A stretch of DNA of 64,000 bases from Sanguinoderma infundibulare. Taxonomy: Eukaryota > Basidiomycota > Agaricomycetes > Polyporales > Polyporaceae. The translations under genes were made by a program, and so were the position numbers. Below are positions 34,329 through 44,879 of this stretch, one piece after another. The stretch's first letter is position 1. The number at the start of each line of letters is the position of its first letter. The stretch covers positions 124,001-188,000 of the forward strand of contig JAVLRN010000019.1 of the NCBI GenBank assembly GCA_032821775.1, given 5' to 3'. The notes under the pieces are model-generated. The model was not told the origin of the DNA, did not search any database, and was given only the letters and a program-made list of their open reading frames with translations.

Positions 34329-34470
34329 GGAATGGATTTGTGAACAGCCCGGACGGAATGGACTTGTGAACAGTCCGGTAGGGGATGGTTTTGTGAACAG
34401 TCCGGACGGGCGAGGGAATGGGTTTGTGAACAGTCCGGTAGGGGATGGTTTTGCGAACCATCCGGACAGG
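34328..34470. repeat. Minisatellite directly after the G-alpha stop codon, copy 1
   Basis: About five imperfect units of roughly 26-32 bp with the core GGTTTTGTGAACAGTCCGG(AC/TAGGGGAT). The array starts at the G-alpha stop codon. The units are open in one frame on the minus strand, giving repeated FTNPF/LFTKP motifs that are probably meaningless. Confidence 0.85.
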
Positions 34471-35379
34471 TGAGCAAATTTTGAACAATACGGACAGTCC
34501 GCGCGCGAGAGGAGGGAGAGGAGAGCGGGAGAGCCCACGCGACCCCACTCGAAACTACAGCTATCTATGTACAGACACGTTCACTCGCGACGGGAGGACT
34601 CGACTCAGGAGGAGGGAGAGGAGAGCGGGGAGAATACCGCGGGGATAACGCTACCTACGTACAGTCTGCGCGGGGGAGGGAAACAGAAACTCGTAGTTTT
34701 GCTGCAACTCTACTACAGTGGTACATCACATAGAACCCAGCTCTCGGCGCGATCGTACACGACAGCAGAGACACACGCCCGTACCGCGCGATCCATGTCT
34801 CGTAAAAATGCAAGCAGTTTGTGATCGCCTTCACGGGCTTGAAGTCGTCCATGTTGTGCACGAACACCTGCCAGCAACGCGTCCGCATTCAACATCCGTC
34901 CATCCGGCCATCACACAAAGGGCAACATGAAGGAAGAGAAAAGGACGCACAGTGGTTTTCACAACCTGTCCCAGCTCCCCCGGCCGGACACGGACGAACT
35001 GGGAGAACCCCGGTCAGTGGGCCCGAGACGTCGAACGTAGTTGTCAGCCGGATACAGCACCGACCGGCTGTTACGAAGCTTGAACATCCAGGGGGATTCG
35101 AGATCCATGTTGGTGAGATTGGCAAGCGCGCCACGCCCGCAAATCGAGTCCCGCCTGTGGACGTCAAATTGAGAACGACTTCGAGGTAATACCGTGCTCG
35201 GAGAGTACGCACCGTGCAAATGAGAACATCGATCCGGACGCCCGCCTCGAGACCGCCTTGCGAAGGTCGTCGTTCGGGTGCCGCGTCTCCGTCCGGATAT
35301 CTGTCGACGTCCGGCAGCATACTCCCATGGTCGTAGAGCATTGACACCCCGGACGATAGAGGAGTACGGCAAGAACTCA
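34471..35379. other. Spacer with F-box-like debris on the minus strand
   Basis: Minus-strand exon-like text occurs at about 35,010-35,180 (ALANLTNMDLESPWMFKLRN), resembling LRR sequence, but the flanking frames are broken. The rest has no gene that I can support. The same sequence is present at about 55,865-56,773. Confidence 0.35.
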
Positions 35380-36017
35380 CCGACATCTTGTCCGCGATCT
35401 CGGGGTTGACGTACACGACGATGTCGTCCTTGACCGGGCTGTGCGGCATCCCACGTCCGTGTGAACGTGAGCTCAAATCCGAATCCGGAATGAACCATAC
35501 CGTATGCTCACCGAGTACCAAGTCCGCGCGCGATGATCTTCAAGTGGCCGAAGGGGCTGAGGTCGGGATAATACGTCGAACGACCAGTCCGCCATCTTGA
35601 CACGCCAGACGGACGATGAACTCAGTCACCCAGTGGAACCCCTTGCCTACGCCGCCATTTCGACATCGCCCGCGCCATCAGTGTCCGGTACCATGCATCG
35701 ACAGAAACGCACGGAAAGAACTCACCTGAGAGTTTATGTTCGAAGGAACCATCAGGCCCGGATATGTATGGGGCGCGGGCAGCCGTGTCGGCAAAGATGA
35801 AGGTGTGAAATGCGGACACTCTCCCCGTTCCCGAGAATGACGGCCGACATCCTGAGACGTCGCTGCAACGCAGGTAGAGCAGGTGGATGCAAAGGAGAGC
35901 ACGTCGGAGACATCGGTGAGGCAATTGCAGGCCAAACGGCCATAAGGTGCGAACGTGAGCGTAAGTCCGGAATGAACCATTCGGAGGGTTGCTCACCGAG
36001 CGCGCGGTAATCTTCAA
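35380..36017 (-). pseudogene. F-box-like gene relic, copy 1
   Basis: Minus-strand pieces read CLTDVSDVLSFASTCSTC, then in another frame AVILGNGESVR and AFHTFIFADTAARAPYI, then LMVPSNINSQ followed by GTGAGT. This is the start pattern of an F-box protein family common in polypores. The next exon-like block (about 35,455-35,385) reads HSPVKDDIVVYVNPEIADKM before GTGAGT. Multiple frame changes within 200 bp make it a pseudogene. The DIVVYVNPEIADK block also occurs at 40.7 kb. Confidence 0.45.
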
Positions 36018-36484
36018 GTGGTCGAGAGGGCTGAGGTCGGAATGACGTGCCGTCGGACAGCCTTCAAGTCATCCTGCTGTCAGAACGTTAAAAGGCAATC
36101 AGTGGCGCGTACGCGTCGAAGAAAACAAACAGGACTCACAGAGGCTCCGCCTGGGGTTCGCTCAGCGTCGATTCCGGACGCCACACAGAGCTCTGCAGTC
36201 CCGCGCGACCGGGGATCCATCAGTGTGAGGATGCAGAAAGTCGACGTGCTTACCGGACGGACGTACGAGCGAATTGCACGCGCCGAGAAGCGACTCGGAC
36301 GCGAACGTCGCAGACGTAGCTTGTATGGAGGGGACTACGACGAAGGAGAGCATGGATCACATGGAAGACAGGGAGGTTTGGGGAGAGAGGGGAGGGGAAA
36401 GTCGCTGGGGGCCAGCAAGACGACTTTGAAACGGCGACGGCGTTACCTTGAGCAAAAGCTGATGTGTAAGCACTGCGAGCAATA

Positions 36485-37298
36485 TTAGATGCTTACCGCT
36501 ATCCCTGCGGTTAAAGTCATTTGACGGCGCGGTATCTCCGCGTCGTGAGGTGGTTTGAAATGCCCGATCGTCGTGAATCTGAAGATATCCGAAACGCGCG
36601 TCCCGAAATGGTTTCTTCCGCATTGGAACGCGAACGAATGCATCAAGCGGAAGCTCGCTCTAGACGAGCGGCTATGTGGGAGCAGGCACCGCAGGTGCTG
36701 GTGTTGGAGACGGGTGGCGGGCGGCGGAGGATTGGGCGTGGCCACCCGCACCGGCGACGCGGCCGCACTCTCTGGGACAGGCGTCGTCCCAGGTTTCGCG
36801 GGCAGTGAGGGGTGAAGGGGGACAGCAGCAGTGGGTGGCGGGTGCGCTCTTGGAGGTGGCAGAGGATCTTGCGATCCCGAGATAGACAATAGCGAACGCC
36901 GCCGCGGTGCTTGCGCCGTCCTTGCGCGCGCGGCCTTCGTGCGAGCTGCTGCGACGCGTTCCGCCTGCTTCGTGAGCTGCTTCTTCCGCATGTCGATGCG
37001 CGCATCTTCCTGTTTGATATTTTTGACAAAGCCTTTGACGTCCTCGGGCCTGCGAAAATAAGGACCGTGGTTGCAATACCGCGGCGAATGGATACGCACT
37101 AGAACGGGTGCTGTGGATGCCACAATCCCGGTACCCCATCTCCGGAAACTCCGTCAACGGCGCGCTTCCGTACCGGTACGGCCACGGCTCCTGATCCACC
37201 CTCATCTTTTCTCGCACGCCCTCCGTCGCTTCCTCCAACCCGACCTCCCTCTTCTCCCCATCAACCTCGACATGCTGTTCCTGTGCACGCGTGAACAA
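36485..37298 (-). CDS. Hypothetical protein with a basic helical segment, copy 1
   Basis: A minus-strand model: an exon near 37,298-37,128 (WPYRYGSAPLTEFPEM), a GTACCG..TTCGCAG intron (about 37,125-37,045), and an exon reading PEDVKGFVKNIKQEDARIDM, then RKKQLTKQAERVAAARTKAA, followed by a Pro/Ala-rich tail. The Lys/Arg/Ala-rich stretch is probably an alpha-helix or coiled coil. Family not recognised and both ends uncertain. Coding character is suggested mainly by the smooth splice and the charged helix. Confidence 0.3.
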
Positions 37299-37381
37299 AA
37301 GGCGATGTTTAAGGATGGGAATATCAGGTACGTACGGCCGCCATCCTTAAATCCAATTGATGTCGCAAAGTCGTTTGAAAT

Positions 37382-37426
37382 GGATACACGCGAGATTCTG
37401 AATACTCGCGAATCTCGCGTGTATCC
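37382..37426. repeat. Perfect 16-bp hairpin, copy 1
   Basis: GGATACACGCGAGATT (37382-37397) and its exact reverse complement (37411-37426) flank a 13-nt loop that itself contains CTCGCG. Confidence 0.85.
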
Positions 37427-37625
37427 AGGCACTTTCTTCTACGTTAGACTGCGGATAAAATTAGTCTATGTGTCACCAAGCTTGTGTGCGCCGCGGAGAA
37501 CGTTAAATCGGACTCGAATGGCCGATTCCAATCGCGGTCACCGCCAAGAAGACAGGACTCGCTGGCGCCGCAGCTCTAGCCCGTCAACTCCAAGCGGCGC
37601 GTGAGGTCGGTAGAAACATCGAGTT

Positions 37626-38160
37626 CTAGCGGCAGCGTCGAATGCAGTGTGCCGATTCTTCTGGAGTGTATACAGAGTGCCGCTGCGGCTGTGGGAAGGC
37701 CGACGACCCGCTTGGGACCGGGCTAATCGTGACGCCGCTGCTGGCCATGGATGAGTTCGAGACGATACTTTGGAAGAGCTTGCTCCGGTTCAGACCTTAG
37801 GCGTATCCTATGCTGGGCGTGGGGGTCTTGGGGAGGCTGGATGGACCCGAGGGGAAGCGTCCCGGTGCGGTCATTGCGAAACCCACTTGCACAGTGTTGG
37901 AATGTTCAATCCCAGCTTGATCTGGCGCAAGGCTTGGTACGGAGAACACTAAACCGGTCGGAAGTGAGCATTAGGAACTGTATAGCATAATTCAGCACAA
38001 CCACGGCCAGAATGTTCGGAACAGGATGGAAAACGTACCGCATAAATGAGCTTCTGATGCAACATGCCGAGAAGTTTGTTGTGGTGATAATGGAAGTGAG
38101 TGCGTTGCGAGGAGATGGCGATGATGCAAGCTCGGGCTTGCGCTTGCGGAGATTTCCGCT
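37626..38160 (+). repeat. Dispersed repeat R1, copy b, with extension
   Basis: R1 continues here past the copy-a end with CCAGAATGTTCGGAACAGG and a stretch ending CGGAGATTTCCGCTCTAGCG. It directly abuts the THOC1-like fragment on its right. The same arrangement recurs at 41.1 kb. Confidence 0.75.
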
Positions 38161-39770
38161 CTAGCGATGGACTTTCAAATTATTGGTGCATGCAAGCACC
38201 GCCAAGGATGACGCGCGCAGACTAAACTCACCGCCTCGTGGTACGGACTGGATTTGGTCTTGCCCATGACTTCGTTCGCAGCGGCGCTTGCCGATCCGTG
38301 TTTTGGGCTTGCAATCGCGGAAGCGGTACTTGTGCGTCGGCGATGGCAGCTTGAACATGAGCTGTGTCTCGGACGAGTGCTTGTCGTAGCTGCCCGTCGT
38401 CCGAGTCATCGCCCCCCTTGCTGCTCGCGATGCTGCCCATGTCCACGTCGTAGTAGTCACAATTCTGACCGTGGGGGCTGGCGGCCGCGGTCGTGGTGGA
38501 ACGAGCGCCGTTCCCAATCGAGCCAGACTTGTCATAATACGAGCCTGTGAGGGTCGCGATGCGGCAAAGCTGTGATCAAGAGTCAGCTGTCGGTGTGAGA
38601 AACGTGGTCAGGGAAGGGATGGACCGACTGATAGGCTCTGCCGTCCAAGAACGGGTCCCTGGGATCAAAGATGTAATTAAAGGTCCCGCTAGCCACTCCT
38701 GCCGCCGAGGACTCACTCACCAACCTGGCGCGCCTTATGCCCAGCACGTGCCACTTGAAACGTTGTAGCCACGGACGCGTACATCCGTCTCGTTGCCGCT
38801 GCACTTTTCGGTTCTGCGCGGGTCTCGGACGGGTCTGAGGAGCTGGAAGAGGAACTGCTGTCAGAAATGCGTGTCCGCGATCTCGACGTCAAGCAGCTCA
38901 GGGCCACTTCGCAAAGTAGTACTGGCTCTTCGAGGCGGTCTCCGCGAATCCAGTCTCCCGGTTCTGTTTCAGATGTCCTGCCGGCGCAGTGAGTGAGCCA
39001 TTCGACTGGCTGCCAAGCGCACTTCTCCCGCTCGTGTCCATTCGTGTTGGGCCCGTCCCACATCGGCGCGTACTCTCCTCGTAAGGTTACTCCGTGAACA
39101 CGCGACTGAGGAAGGTGAGGATGCGCCCTCAGAATATTGTTGTCGTGCTGGAATTGGAAAGTCGGCGGAGGAGGTCGGTGATGGACGAGGGCCTTGCTCT
39201 TCTGCGGGATCATGCCCTCGGAGAGGTGTTTCGCGGCACGGCGAGGAGGGATCTCACTGAGGACGATCTGCGCGCGACGCGACCCTATGTAAGTACGTGC
39301 ACCCAGCCCTGCGTGTGTGCGTGCGTGCGCACGTTGCCACGACGCCGCCGCGCCGTCCGACAAGCTCTAAACTCTCGAAGCCCGAAGCTCGAAGTCGCGT
39401 TCGCAGTCGGGAAGGCAGAGGCGGAGAAGAGTCTCGCAAGCCGGCCGACGCGGGATGCCCATGCCCCGCCCGTTCTCAGAGACTGCTCTGCGAAACCACG
39501 CTGTCTGCCAGTGGCCGGTGCAACTTGTTCAGCGCGAAGTGGGAACCGCGGCGTCAGGAGCAGAAACCCGTACGTACGTATGTACGCACCTTCTCCCTTC
39601 CGAATCCACGCTCTCCCACACATCCCCCTCCCCGTCCTCTCAAATCCGGCCAGAGGTCGGAGCGATGACGTCGAGCGCACATAATCCAGAGGCTGCAATG
39701 GAGAACTTGAGATCGAGCACTCGTTGATCCAGGAGAATATGTGCGAGCACGAGGAGATGGTCTCACGTCG
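38161..39770 (-). pseudogene. THOC1-like fragment T1, unit 1
   Basis: From right to left the minus strand reads TISSCSHIFSWINEC (about 39,760-39,710), an interruption of about 400 bp of unrelated sequence rich in GTGCGTGC/GTACGTAC, then HLSEGMIPQKSKALV, LRGEYAPMWDGPN, a decayed FRRQFLFQLL region, GSIASSKGGDDSDD, and SSETQLMFKLPSPTHKYRFR. It ends at KTKSSPYHE-like sequence plus the GTGAGT of the last intron. These are THOC1 blocks in the correct order. Frame changes, an insertion and loss of the final exon (present at 195-431) make it non-functional. Tho1/Hpr1 is a nuclear mRNA-export factor. Confidence 0.7.
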
Positions 39771-40019
39771 CATTGCAGTATTCGGAGGTCTTAGACGGAG
39801 TCTGGCAGTGTCCACGAGGCGCATCAGTCATTCGAGATTCACGGAATGGAGATGAGTGGCCCGGAATGTGCTTACCGGACACTGTACTGATTGGGCAGCC
39901 ATCCGAGATCAGTTACGAGGGAAATACACGCTACGCGCAAATTATGCGCACGCTGGCTACGAAGTTGCATGAAGATAATTAGCGGGAGAATCTCTCCGAG
40001 TGACGCACCGCTGCTGGAC

Positions 40020-40684
40020 ATGCCCGCTGCACGCTGCCACACCGAATCCCGACCAGCCAACTCCTGCCCTCGAGGACAGTACTCGAACGGTCTCGCAAAG
40101 CTCAAGGCGGAATTTCGATCCAGTATAACGAAAAAATTGAGTACGTACATTCATTTGCATCTCCATCCTCCGCGCACTGACCAGCCTGGTACCGCGGGAC
40201 AGGACACAAATCTGGCAATCCCAAGGCGAATATGGGGTGGTCGGAGAAGGCCTACGCCCTCGGCGTCGTCGTCCGCTGCAAACACAACCTCCTCGGATGG
40301 CCGTGGTACGCAAACATCCCGTTCGCGAACCCGAGCGACCTCCTCGGCGGCCAGCCCATCCTGCGCTTCCTCATTGCGCTCCTGAATGCCGGGATCCTCC
40401 GCTTCGAGCCCGCGAGCGAGGAGGACATTGACCTCGCACGACGGAACTCAAAGGCCGTCCTTCCGGGTGCGCCGCCGACACGCCCACCTCCGTTCTGCTG
40501 GGGTCCGTTTGGTCGGAACGATATCGGCCTGGGTCGCTTCCGGTCAGTTACCAACCCGCTGGGCTTGCCACTCAGACACCCGAAGGACGGTCCAAAGACC
40601 CCGAAGCTTATCCTGGACTCCGATGTGGAGGATTCGGACGCGGTGGACTCAGAGAACGAGAACACGCAGGTGGGATGCTGGTAG
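40020..40684 (+). CDS. Small 'GWP'-motif protein of unknown function, copy A1
   Basis: Two exons: 40020-40140 (MPAARCHTESRPANSCPRGQ..LAKLKAEFRSSITKKL) and 40203-40684, joined by a GTACGT..GGACAG intron at phase 1, giving 200 residues. The second exon reads MGWSEKAYALGVVVRCKHNL, LGWPWYANIPFANPSDLLGG, QPILRFLIALLNAGILRFEP, then a Pro-rich linker and an acidic Asp/Glu tail. A paralogue on the minus strand at 44.1-44.7 kb has the same start codon context, intron position and motif order. The frame is clean in both. I recognise this only as a recurrent uncharacterised Agaricomycete family; a nucleic-acid or chromatin role is a guess. The C-terminal TQ|GTGGGA could be a further splice donor. Confidence 0.65.
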
Positions 40685-40696
40685 CTAGCATGCAGT

Positions 40697-41107
40697 GTAT
40701 TAGTCACGCTCGAGGATCTTGTCCGCGATCTCGGGGTTGACGTACACGACAATGTCGTTCTCCGTCGTGGTCGAGAGGAAGCGCAGTGAGCACCGCACCA
40801 AACGCGTCCCCCCGCGGTCATTCCGAATATGGAAGCGAGTGACAGCAGCGGACATCTTGATGATGAGGCGTCGCCCAGGCGCATGGCAAGGCAATGAAGA
40901 TCTACCAGGCCCAGAGCATGACCGACTGAATCAAGCAATGGATATGCGCAGTAGATACTGAATGGTGCGCACCGTACTTGAGCGCCAGTGCGTTGATAAC
41001 GTCCCAACTAATGGCACCAATGTTTGTCGTCGGCAAGGAGGCGGATAAACTCCGAGTTGGTCATACGACTGACGCTAGTGCGCATGGTCGAGTAATCGTT
41101 GACATCA
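40697..41107 (-). pseudogene. Gene fragment with a DIVVYVNPEIADK C-terminus, copy 1
   Basis: Minus-strand exon-like text reads MTNSEFIRLLADDKHW, then with a frame break IGAISWDVINALALKYG before GTGCGC, and after an AAG acceptor at about 40,857 MSAAVTRFHIRNDRGGTRLV, CSLRFLSTTTENDIVVYVNP and EIADKILERD-stop (40,700). The family is not recognised. The left edge abuts the GWP gene and the right edge stops exactly where the R1 repeat begins. The NPEIADK block recurs at 35.4 kb, so this is a family with at least two relics per unit. Confidence 0.4.
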
Positions 41108-41524
41108 ATCAGTTTGGAAGAGCTTGCTCCGGTTCAGACCTCAGGCGTATCCCATGCTGGGCGTGGGGGTCTTGGGGAGGCTGGATGGACCCGAGGGGAA
41201 GCGTCCCGGCGTGGTCGTTGCGAAGCCCACTTGCACAGTGTTGGAATGTTCAATTCCCGCTTGATCTCGCGCAAGGCTTGGTACGGAGAACACTAAACCG
41301 GTCGGACAATCGAGGAGTAACGTGAGCATAAGGAACTGTATAGCATAATTCAGCACAACCATGGCCAGAATGTTCGGAACAGGATGGAAAATGTACCACG
41401 TAAATGAGCTTCTGATGGAACATGCCGAAGAGTTTGTTGTGGCGATAATGGAAGCGAGTGCGTTGCGAGGAGATGGCGATGACGCAAGCTCGGGCTTGCG
41501 CTTGCGGAGATTTCCGCTCTAGCG
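41108..41524 (+). repeat. Dispersed repeat R1, copy c, with extension
   Basis: Starts inside R1 at TTTGGAAGAGCTTGCTCCGG, so it is shorter on the left than copy b. It shares the extension through CGGAGATTTCCGCTCTAGCG and again abuts a THOC1-like fragment. Confidence 0.75.
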
Positions 41525-42800
41525 ATGGACTTTCAAATTATTGGTGCATGCAAGCACCGCCAAGGATGACGCGCGCAGACTAGACTCACCGCCTCGTGGT
41601 ACGGACTGAATTTGGTCTTGCCCGTGACTTCGTTCGCAGCGGTGCTCTTGCCGATCCGCGTTTTGGGCTTGCAGTCACGCAAGCGGTACTTGTGCCTCGG
41701 CGTCGGCAACTTGAACATGAGCTGGGTCTCGGACGCGAGCTTGCCATAGCCGGTCAGGCAGTACTCGTCGTCCGAGTCGTCGCCACCCTTGCTGCTCGCA
41801 GCGCGGCCCATATCCGCATCACAGCAGTCACGATCGGCGGCTGCGGTCGGGGTGGAATGAGCGCCGTCCCCAATCGAGCCAGACTTGTCATGATACGAGC
41901 CCGTGAGGGCCGCGGCGCGGCAAAGCTGTGATCAAGAGTCAGCTGCCGTTGTGAGGAACGTGGCCAGGGAAGGAATGGACCGACTGATTGGCTTTGTGCC
42001 GTCCAAGAGCAGTCCCTGGGATCAAAGATGTCATTAAGCGTCCCGCTACCCTCTCCTGCAGCCGAGGACTCACTCACCATCCTCGTGCGCCATGTATCCG
42101 CCACTCGGAACTTTGCAGTGCGTCCGTCTGTTCGCCGCTGCGCGGTCTTGGTAAACGTCAGGAGATGGTTGAGAAAGATGAGGAGCTGGAAGAGGAACTG
42201 CCGGCGGAAATGCGTGTCCGCGATCTCGAGCTCGAGTAGCTCGCGGCCGGTGAGGTACTTTGCGAAGCAATTCTGGCTCTTCGTGGTGGTCTCCGCCACT
42301 CCGGTTTCGGTTCCGCTTCAGAGGCCCTGCCCGTGCAGCGGGTATGTCGTTCGATTGTTGCCCAGAAGCGCACTTCTCCCGCTCGCGTCCCTTTCCACCG
42401 GGCCCGTCCCACGTCGGGCCGTACTCTCCTTATAAATGCACTCCGCTCCGCTCTCCTGAAGGGAAATGCGACTGAGGAATGTGGGAATGAGACCACAAAA
42501 CATAGTCGTCGCGCCTGTGTTAGCCAGCTGCCGAAGAGGTCGTTCAGGGTGTGGAGGACGACGGCCTTGCTCTTCTGGAGGATCATGCCCTCGGAGAGGC
42601 GTTCCACACACTCTTTGATCCACTGGAATATGTCCGAGCACGAGGAGATGGTTTGTGCCTCGAAGAGGTCCTGGAGAACAGTGAAGGGGAACGCTTGGTC
42701 GCATGCATCTGTCGTGGTGCCAGAGCGGACACCCGAGGCATCGATTGTAAACTCTTGATAGCGGCAGCTCCAGCACTGTACGCACCTCTCGGGATTCCAT
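41525..42800 (-). pseudogene. THOC1-like fragment T2, unit 1
   Basis: The minus strand reads CDQAFPFTVLQDLFEAQTIS, DIFQWIKECVERLSEGMILQ, VVLHTLNDL, then one frame away RQLANTGATTMFCGLIPTFLS. These are followed by CFAKYLTGRELLELEIADTH and FRRQFLFQLLIFLNHLLTFT, then the C-terminal SETQLMFKLPTPRHKYRLRD. These are the most diagnostic THOC1 blocks in the window. A one-base loss after LNDL and further frame changes break it. It ends at the last intron donor (SPYHEA|GTGAGT), lacking the final exon. T1 and T2 share R1 on the same side, so they arose by local duplication (offset about 3.37 kb). Confidence 0.75.
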
Positions 42801-43262
42801 CCTAAGTGCGAACGGCAATCAGTATAATGCGCGCATGTGAGCATATGCGGAGGACGTAAAAATCTGATAAAACTGTGTTTGATGAGGAAAGCGGGTAAGC
42901 GAATTGAAACCGAACATCGTGAGAGCAGCGGAAAGGGGCCGGATGGTCGTCATCTAGACATGTATGCAGAAAATTTACGCAGTGGGATTGCGGCCCCAGG
43001 ACGGAGACGCATGACATGCGACGCTGCGTAGCCACAGTGAAAAGGGCCGGTTGGGTGGTTCTGTTGCCGGTAGAACATTTTCACGCATCATCGTAGTGGT
43101 CGGAGGTCTTAGAGTGGAGTCTGGCAGGTCGCAGCGGCGACGTTTTGAGTCAATCGAGATTGATGGAATGCAGAACAGATGCGCTTACCGGACACTGTAA
43201 CGACGCGGCAACCTCCAAAGATCGCTGAGATGCGCGCTGCGGACAAGTCACAAGCATGTCGG

Positions 43263-43860
43263 CTATGCCTCCCAAAGGGACATAGGTGAGCAACTACTCA
43301 CGAATTTGTCCCTACGGTAGTCCCGCCGGACGTACGCGACCGCGATCCCTGGCCGTCCATGGATCGTCATTGTACTTCGCACGCAGATGGAACGCCTTCG
43401 TCGGAATCGTGAGTCGTGCAAACGGAAAGCCCATCGAGTACCCAAAGGTCGACGCAAAGACCTCGATCGAGTACCGCGCCATCGGATTTTGCGAGCTCCC
43501 GGGGGCCGTCACCGGCGCAACAAGGTACTGCCCGCCAGGGAGCAGTGCCATCTCGAGCACCGTCCGCAGGCATTGATCTCCCATTGGCGCATATACTTGG
43601 GGCTGGCGAAGGGCCGGTCATTGATGCAGCGATGATCGTGGTAGAGAGCAAAGAGCGACTACCATGACACGAACCGAGGGCAGCGCCACAAGGGTCCAAG
43701 CGCCCGTAGCTGCCATTTGCGGAATCCGCTCTCTTGTAAACCTCCATCAGCCTCGGCCTCGCTTCCACTCGTTCGTTTCAACTCCTGCTGCGCTCCGCCA
43801 CAGTACCCGACTCAATTGTTACCCCAGGACAATGGCATCTCTCCGCCGACAGGAATAGGG
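43263..43860 (-). pseudogene. F-box-like gene relic (LLPGGQYLV type)
   Basis: The minus strand reads LEMALLPGGQYLVAPVTAPG, GFPFARLTIPTKAFHLRAKY and, after a frame change, GRPGIAVAYVRRDYRRDKFV before GTGAGT. This pattern of a propeller-like C-terminal region occurs in a large polypore F-box family. The N-terminal F-box is not visible and the frame is broken, so a decayed fragment is the best reading. Confidence 0.4.
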
Positions 43861-44126
43861 AAAGCGAATACAGCTCACTTCAAGGCTACACCTCGACACA
43901 GGTCACGACTGGAGGGATAGACGAACAACAGATAGACAGATAGTGAGGGACATACAAGGATGTCTGCCACAGCGGGTGCCATGGTGCGTTTCGTGTCAGG
44001 TGCAGAAGCGGGGATATATTGACATAGGAATGAGTGATTGAATCAGGTACTAGTCTACATCTCTCCGTCGTTTCCTGCCACACAAGCAACTAATTGCATT
44101 CACAGCAACGCGCAAGGTAAAAACAG

Positions 44127-44703
44127 CTAGTCGGAGATCTCCTCAATATCCGAAGGCTCGGCCTCAACCTCGATGTCCGACGACCAGACAGCCTCCTCAA
44201 TCGGGTCCTCCGGATCCTCCATCCCCGTGATGCCTTGTCCGTCGCAACGACGCTGGCGGTGACGCTGAATCGGAACCCCCGGAAGGACGGAGACAGGGCT
44301 AGAGCATGCGAGCTTAACCCGCTCATCTGTCGCTTCCTCGAAGCGGAGCACACCCGATGTCCATAGCGCGAGCAAACGCTCCATGACCGGCTGGCCGCCC
44401 GGGACATCACTCAGGTTTCCGAACGGTACGCCCGTCGGCCACCCTACAAGATCCTTCTTGTCCCTGATGACGACGTCACGCGAGTAGCCTGTTTCCGACC
44501 ACCGCATCTGTGCGCTGGGGCTGCCGGTAAGCTCTTCTGTGGAAACAGCATCAGAACACAACTCAGTAAGTCCGTGATGTAAGGTACGTACGCAATTTTT
44601 CGTCCATCAGCTTGCGGAGGCGCGCTCGAAGCCTGGCTAGTCGACTTGAATAGTCCCAAGGCTGAGCGGGGGCTCGGGCACGCGCATTGCGCTGAGCGGG
44701 CAT
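44127..44703 (-). CDS. Small 'GWP'-motif protein of unknown function, paralogue B
   Basis: Exon 1 44703-44592 (MPAQRNARARAPAQPWDYSS..LARLRARLRKLMDEKL), a GTACGT..CCACAG intron, exon 2 44536-44127, 173 residues. Exon 2 reads MRWSETGYSRDVVIRDKKDL, VGWPTGVPFGNLSDVPGG, QPVMERLLALWTSGVLRFEE and an acidic tail EPSDIEEISD. It aligns with the 200-residue protein at 40.0 kb over its whole length, with the intron at the same place and phase, but is clearly diverged, so the two separated well before the 17 kb duplication. A short Leu/Arg-rich helix precedes the GWP domain in both. Function unknown. Confidence 0.65.
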
Positions 44704-44879
44704 AAGGATTGTGTGTGGTTAAACGAGTGGAGGCGCAATGAGACCGTACGGACGTAGCGTTGGGTGTTTGTGAATAAACAGACGGGGATGTGTGGCCTCT
44801 ACGGAAGAGATCTTGTGCTGTTATATGTTTCCCTCGCTGACTGACACGCGGGTACGCAGTTCTCGAGCTTGACATCGAA

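Larger units (their letters stand above)
25640..42606 (+). repeat. Segmental duplication, unit 1
   Basis: This block recurs in direct orientation at about 47,020-64,000. The offset is about 21,369 near 25.68 kb, 21,337 at 27.1 kb, 21,406 at 29.6-32.6 kb and 21,394 from 34 kb to the end. Similarity by eye is lowest at 25.6-26.5 kb, 28.5-29.2 kb and 32.5-33.9 kb, and near identity elsewhere, including non-coding DNA. The right end given is only the position matching the window end. Confidence 0.92.

Noticed and set aside
34328..34470. CRISPR-like repeat array
   Set aside because: Units are contiguous without unique spacers, in a eukaryotic genome. This is a minisatellite.
34267..34548. Minus-strand frame with repeated HKPIP/VHKSIP motifs
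   Set aside because: It is only the minisatellite read in one frame; repeat units of a multiple of three keep it open.
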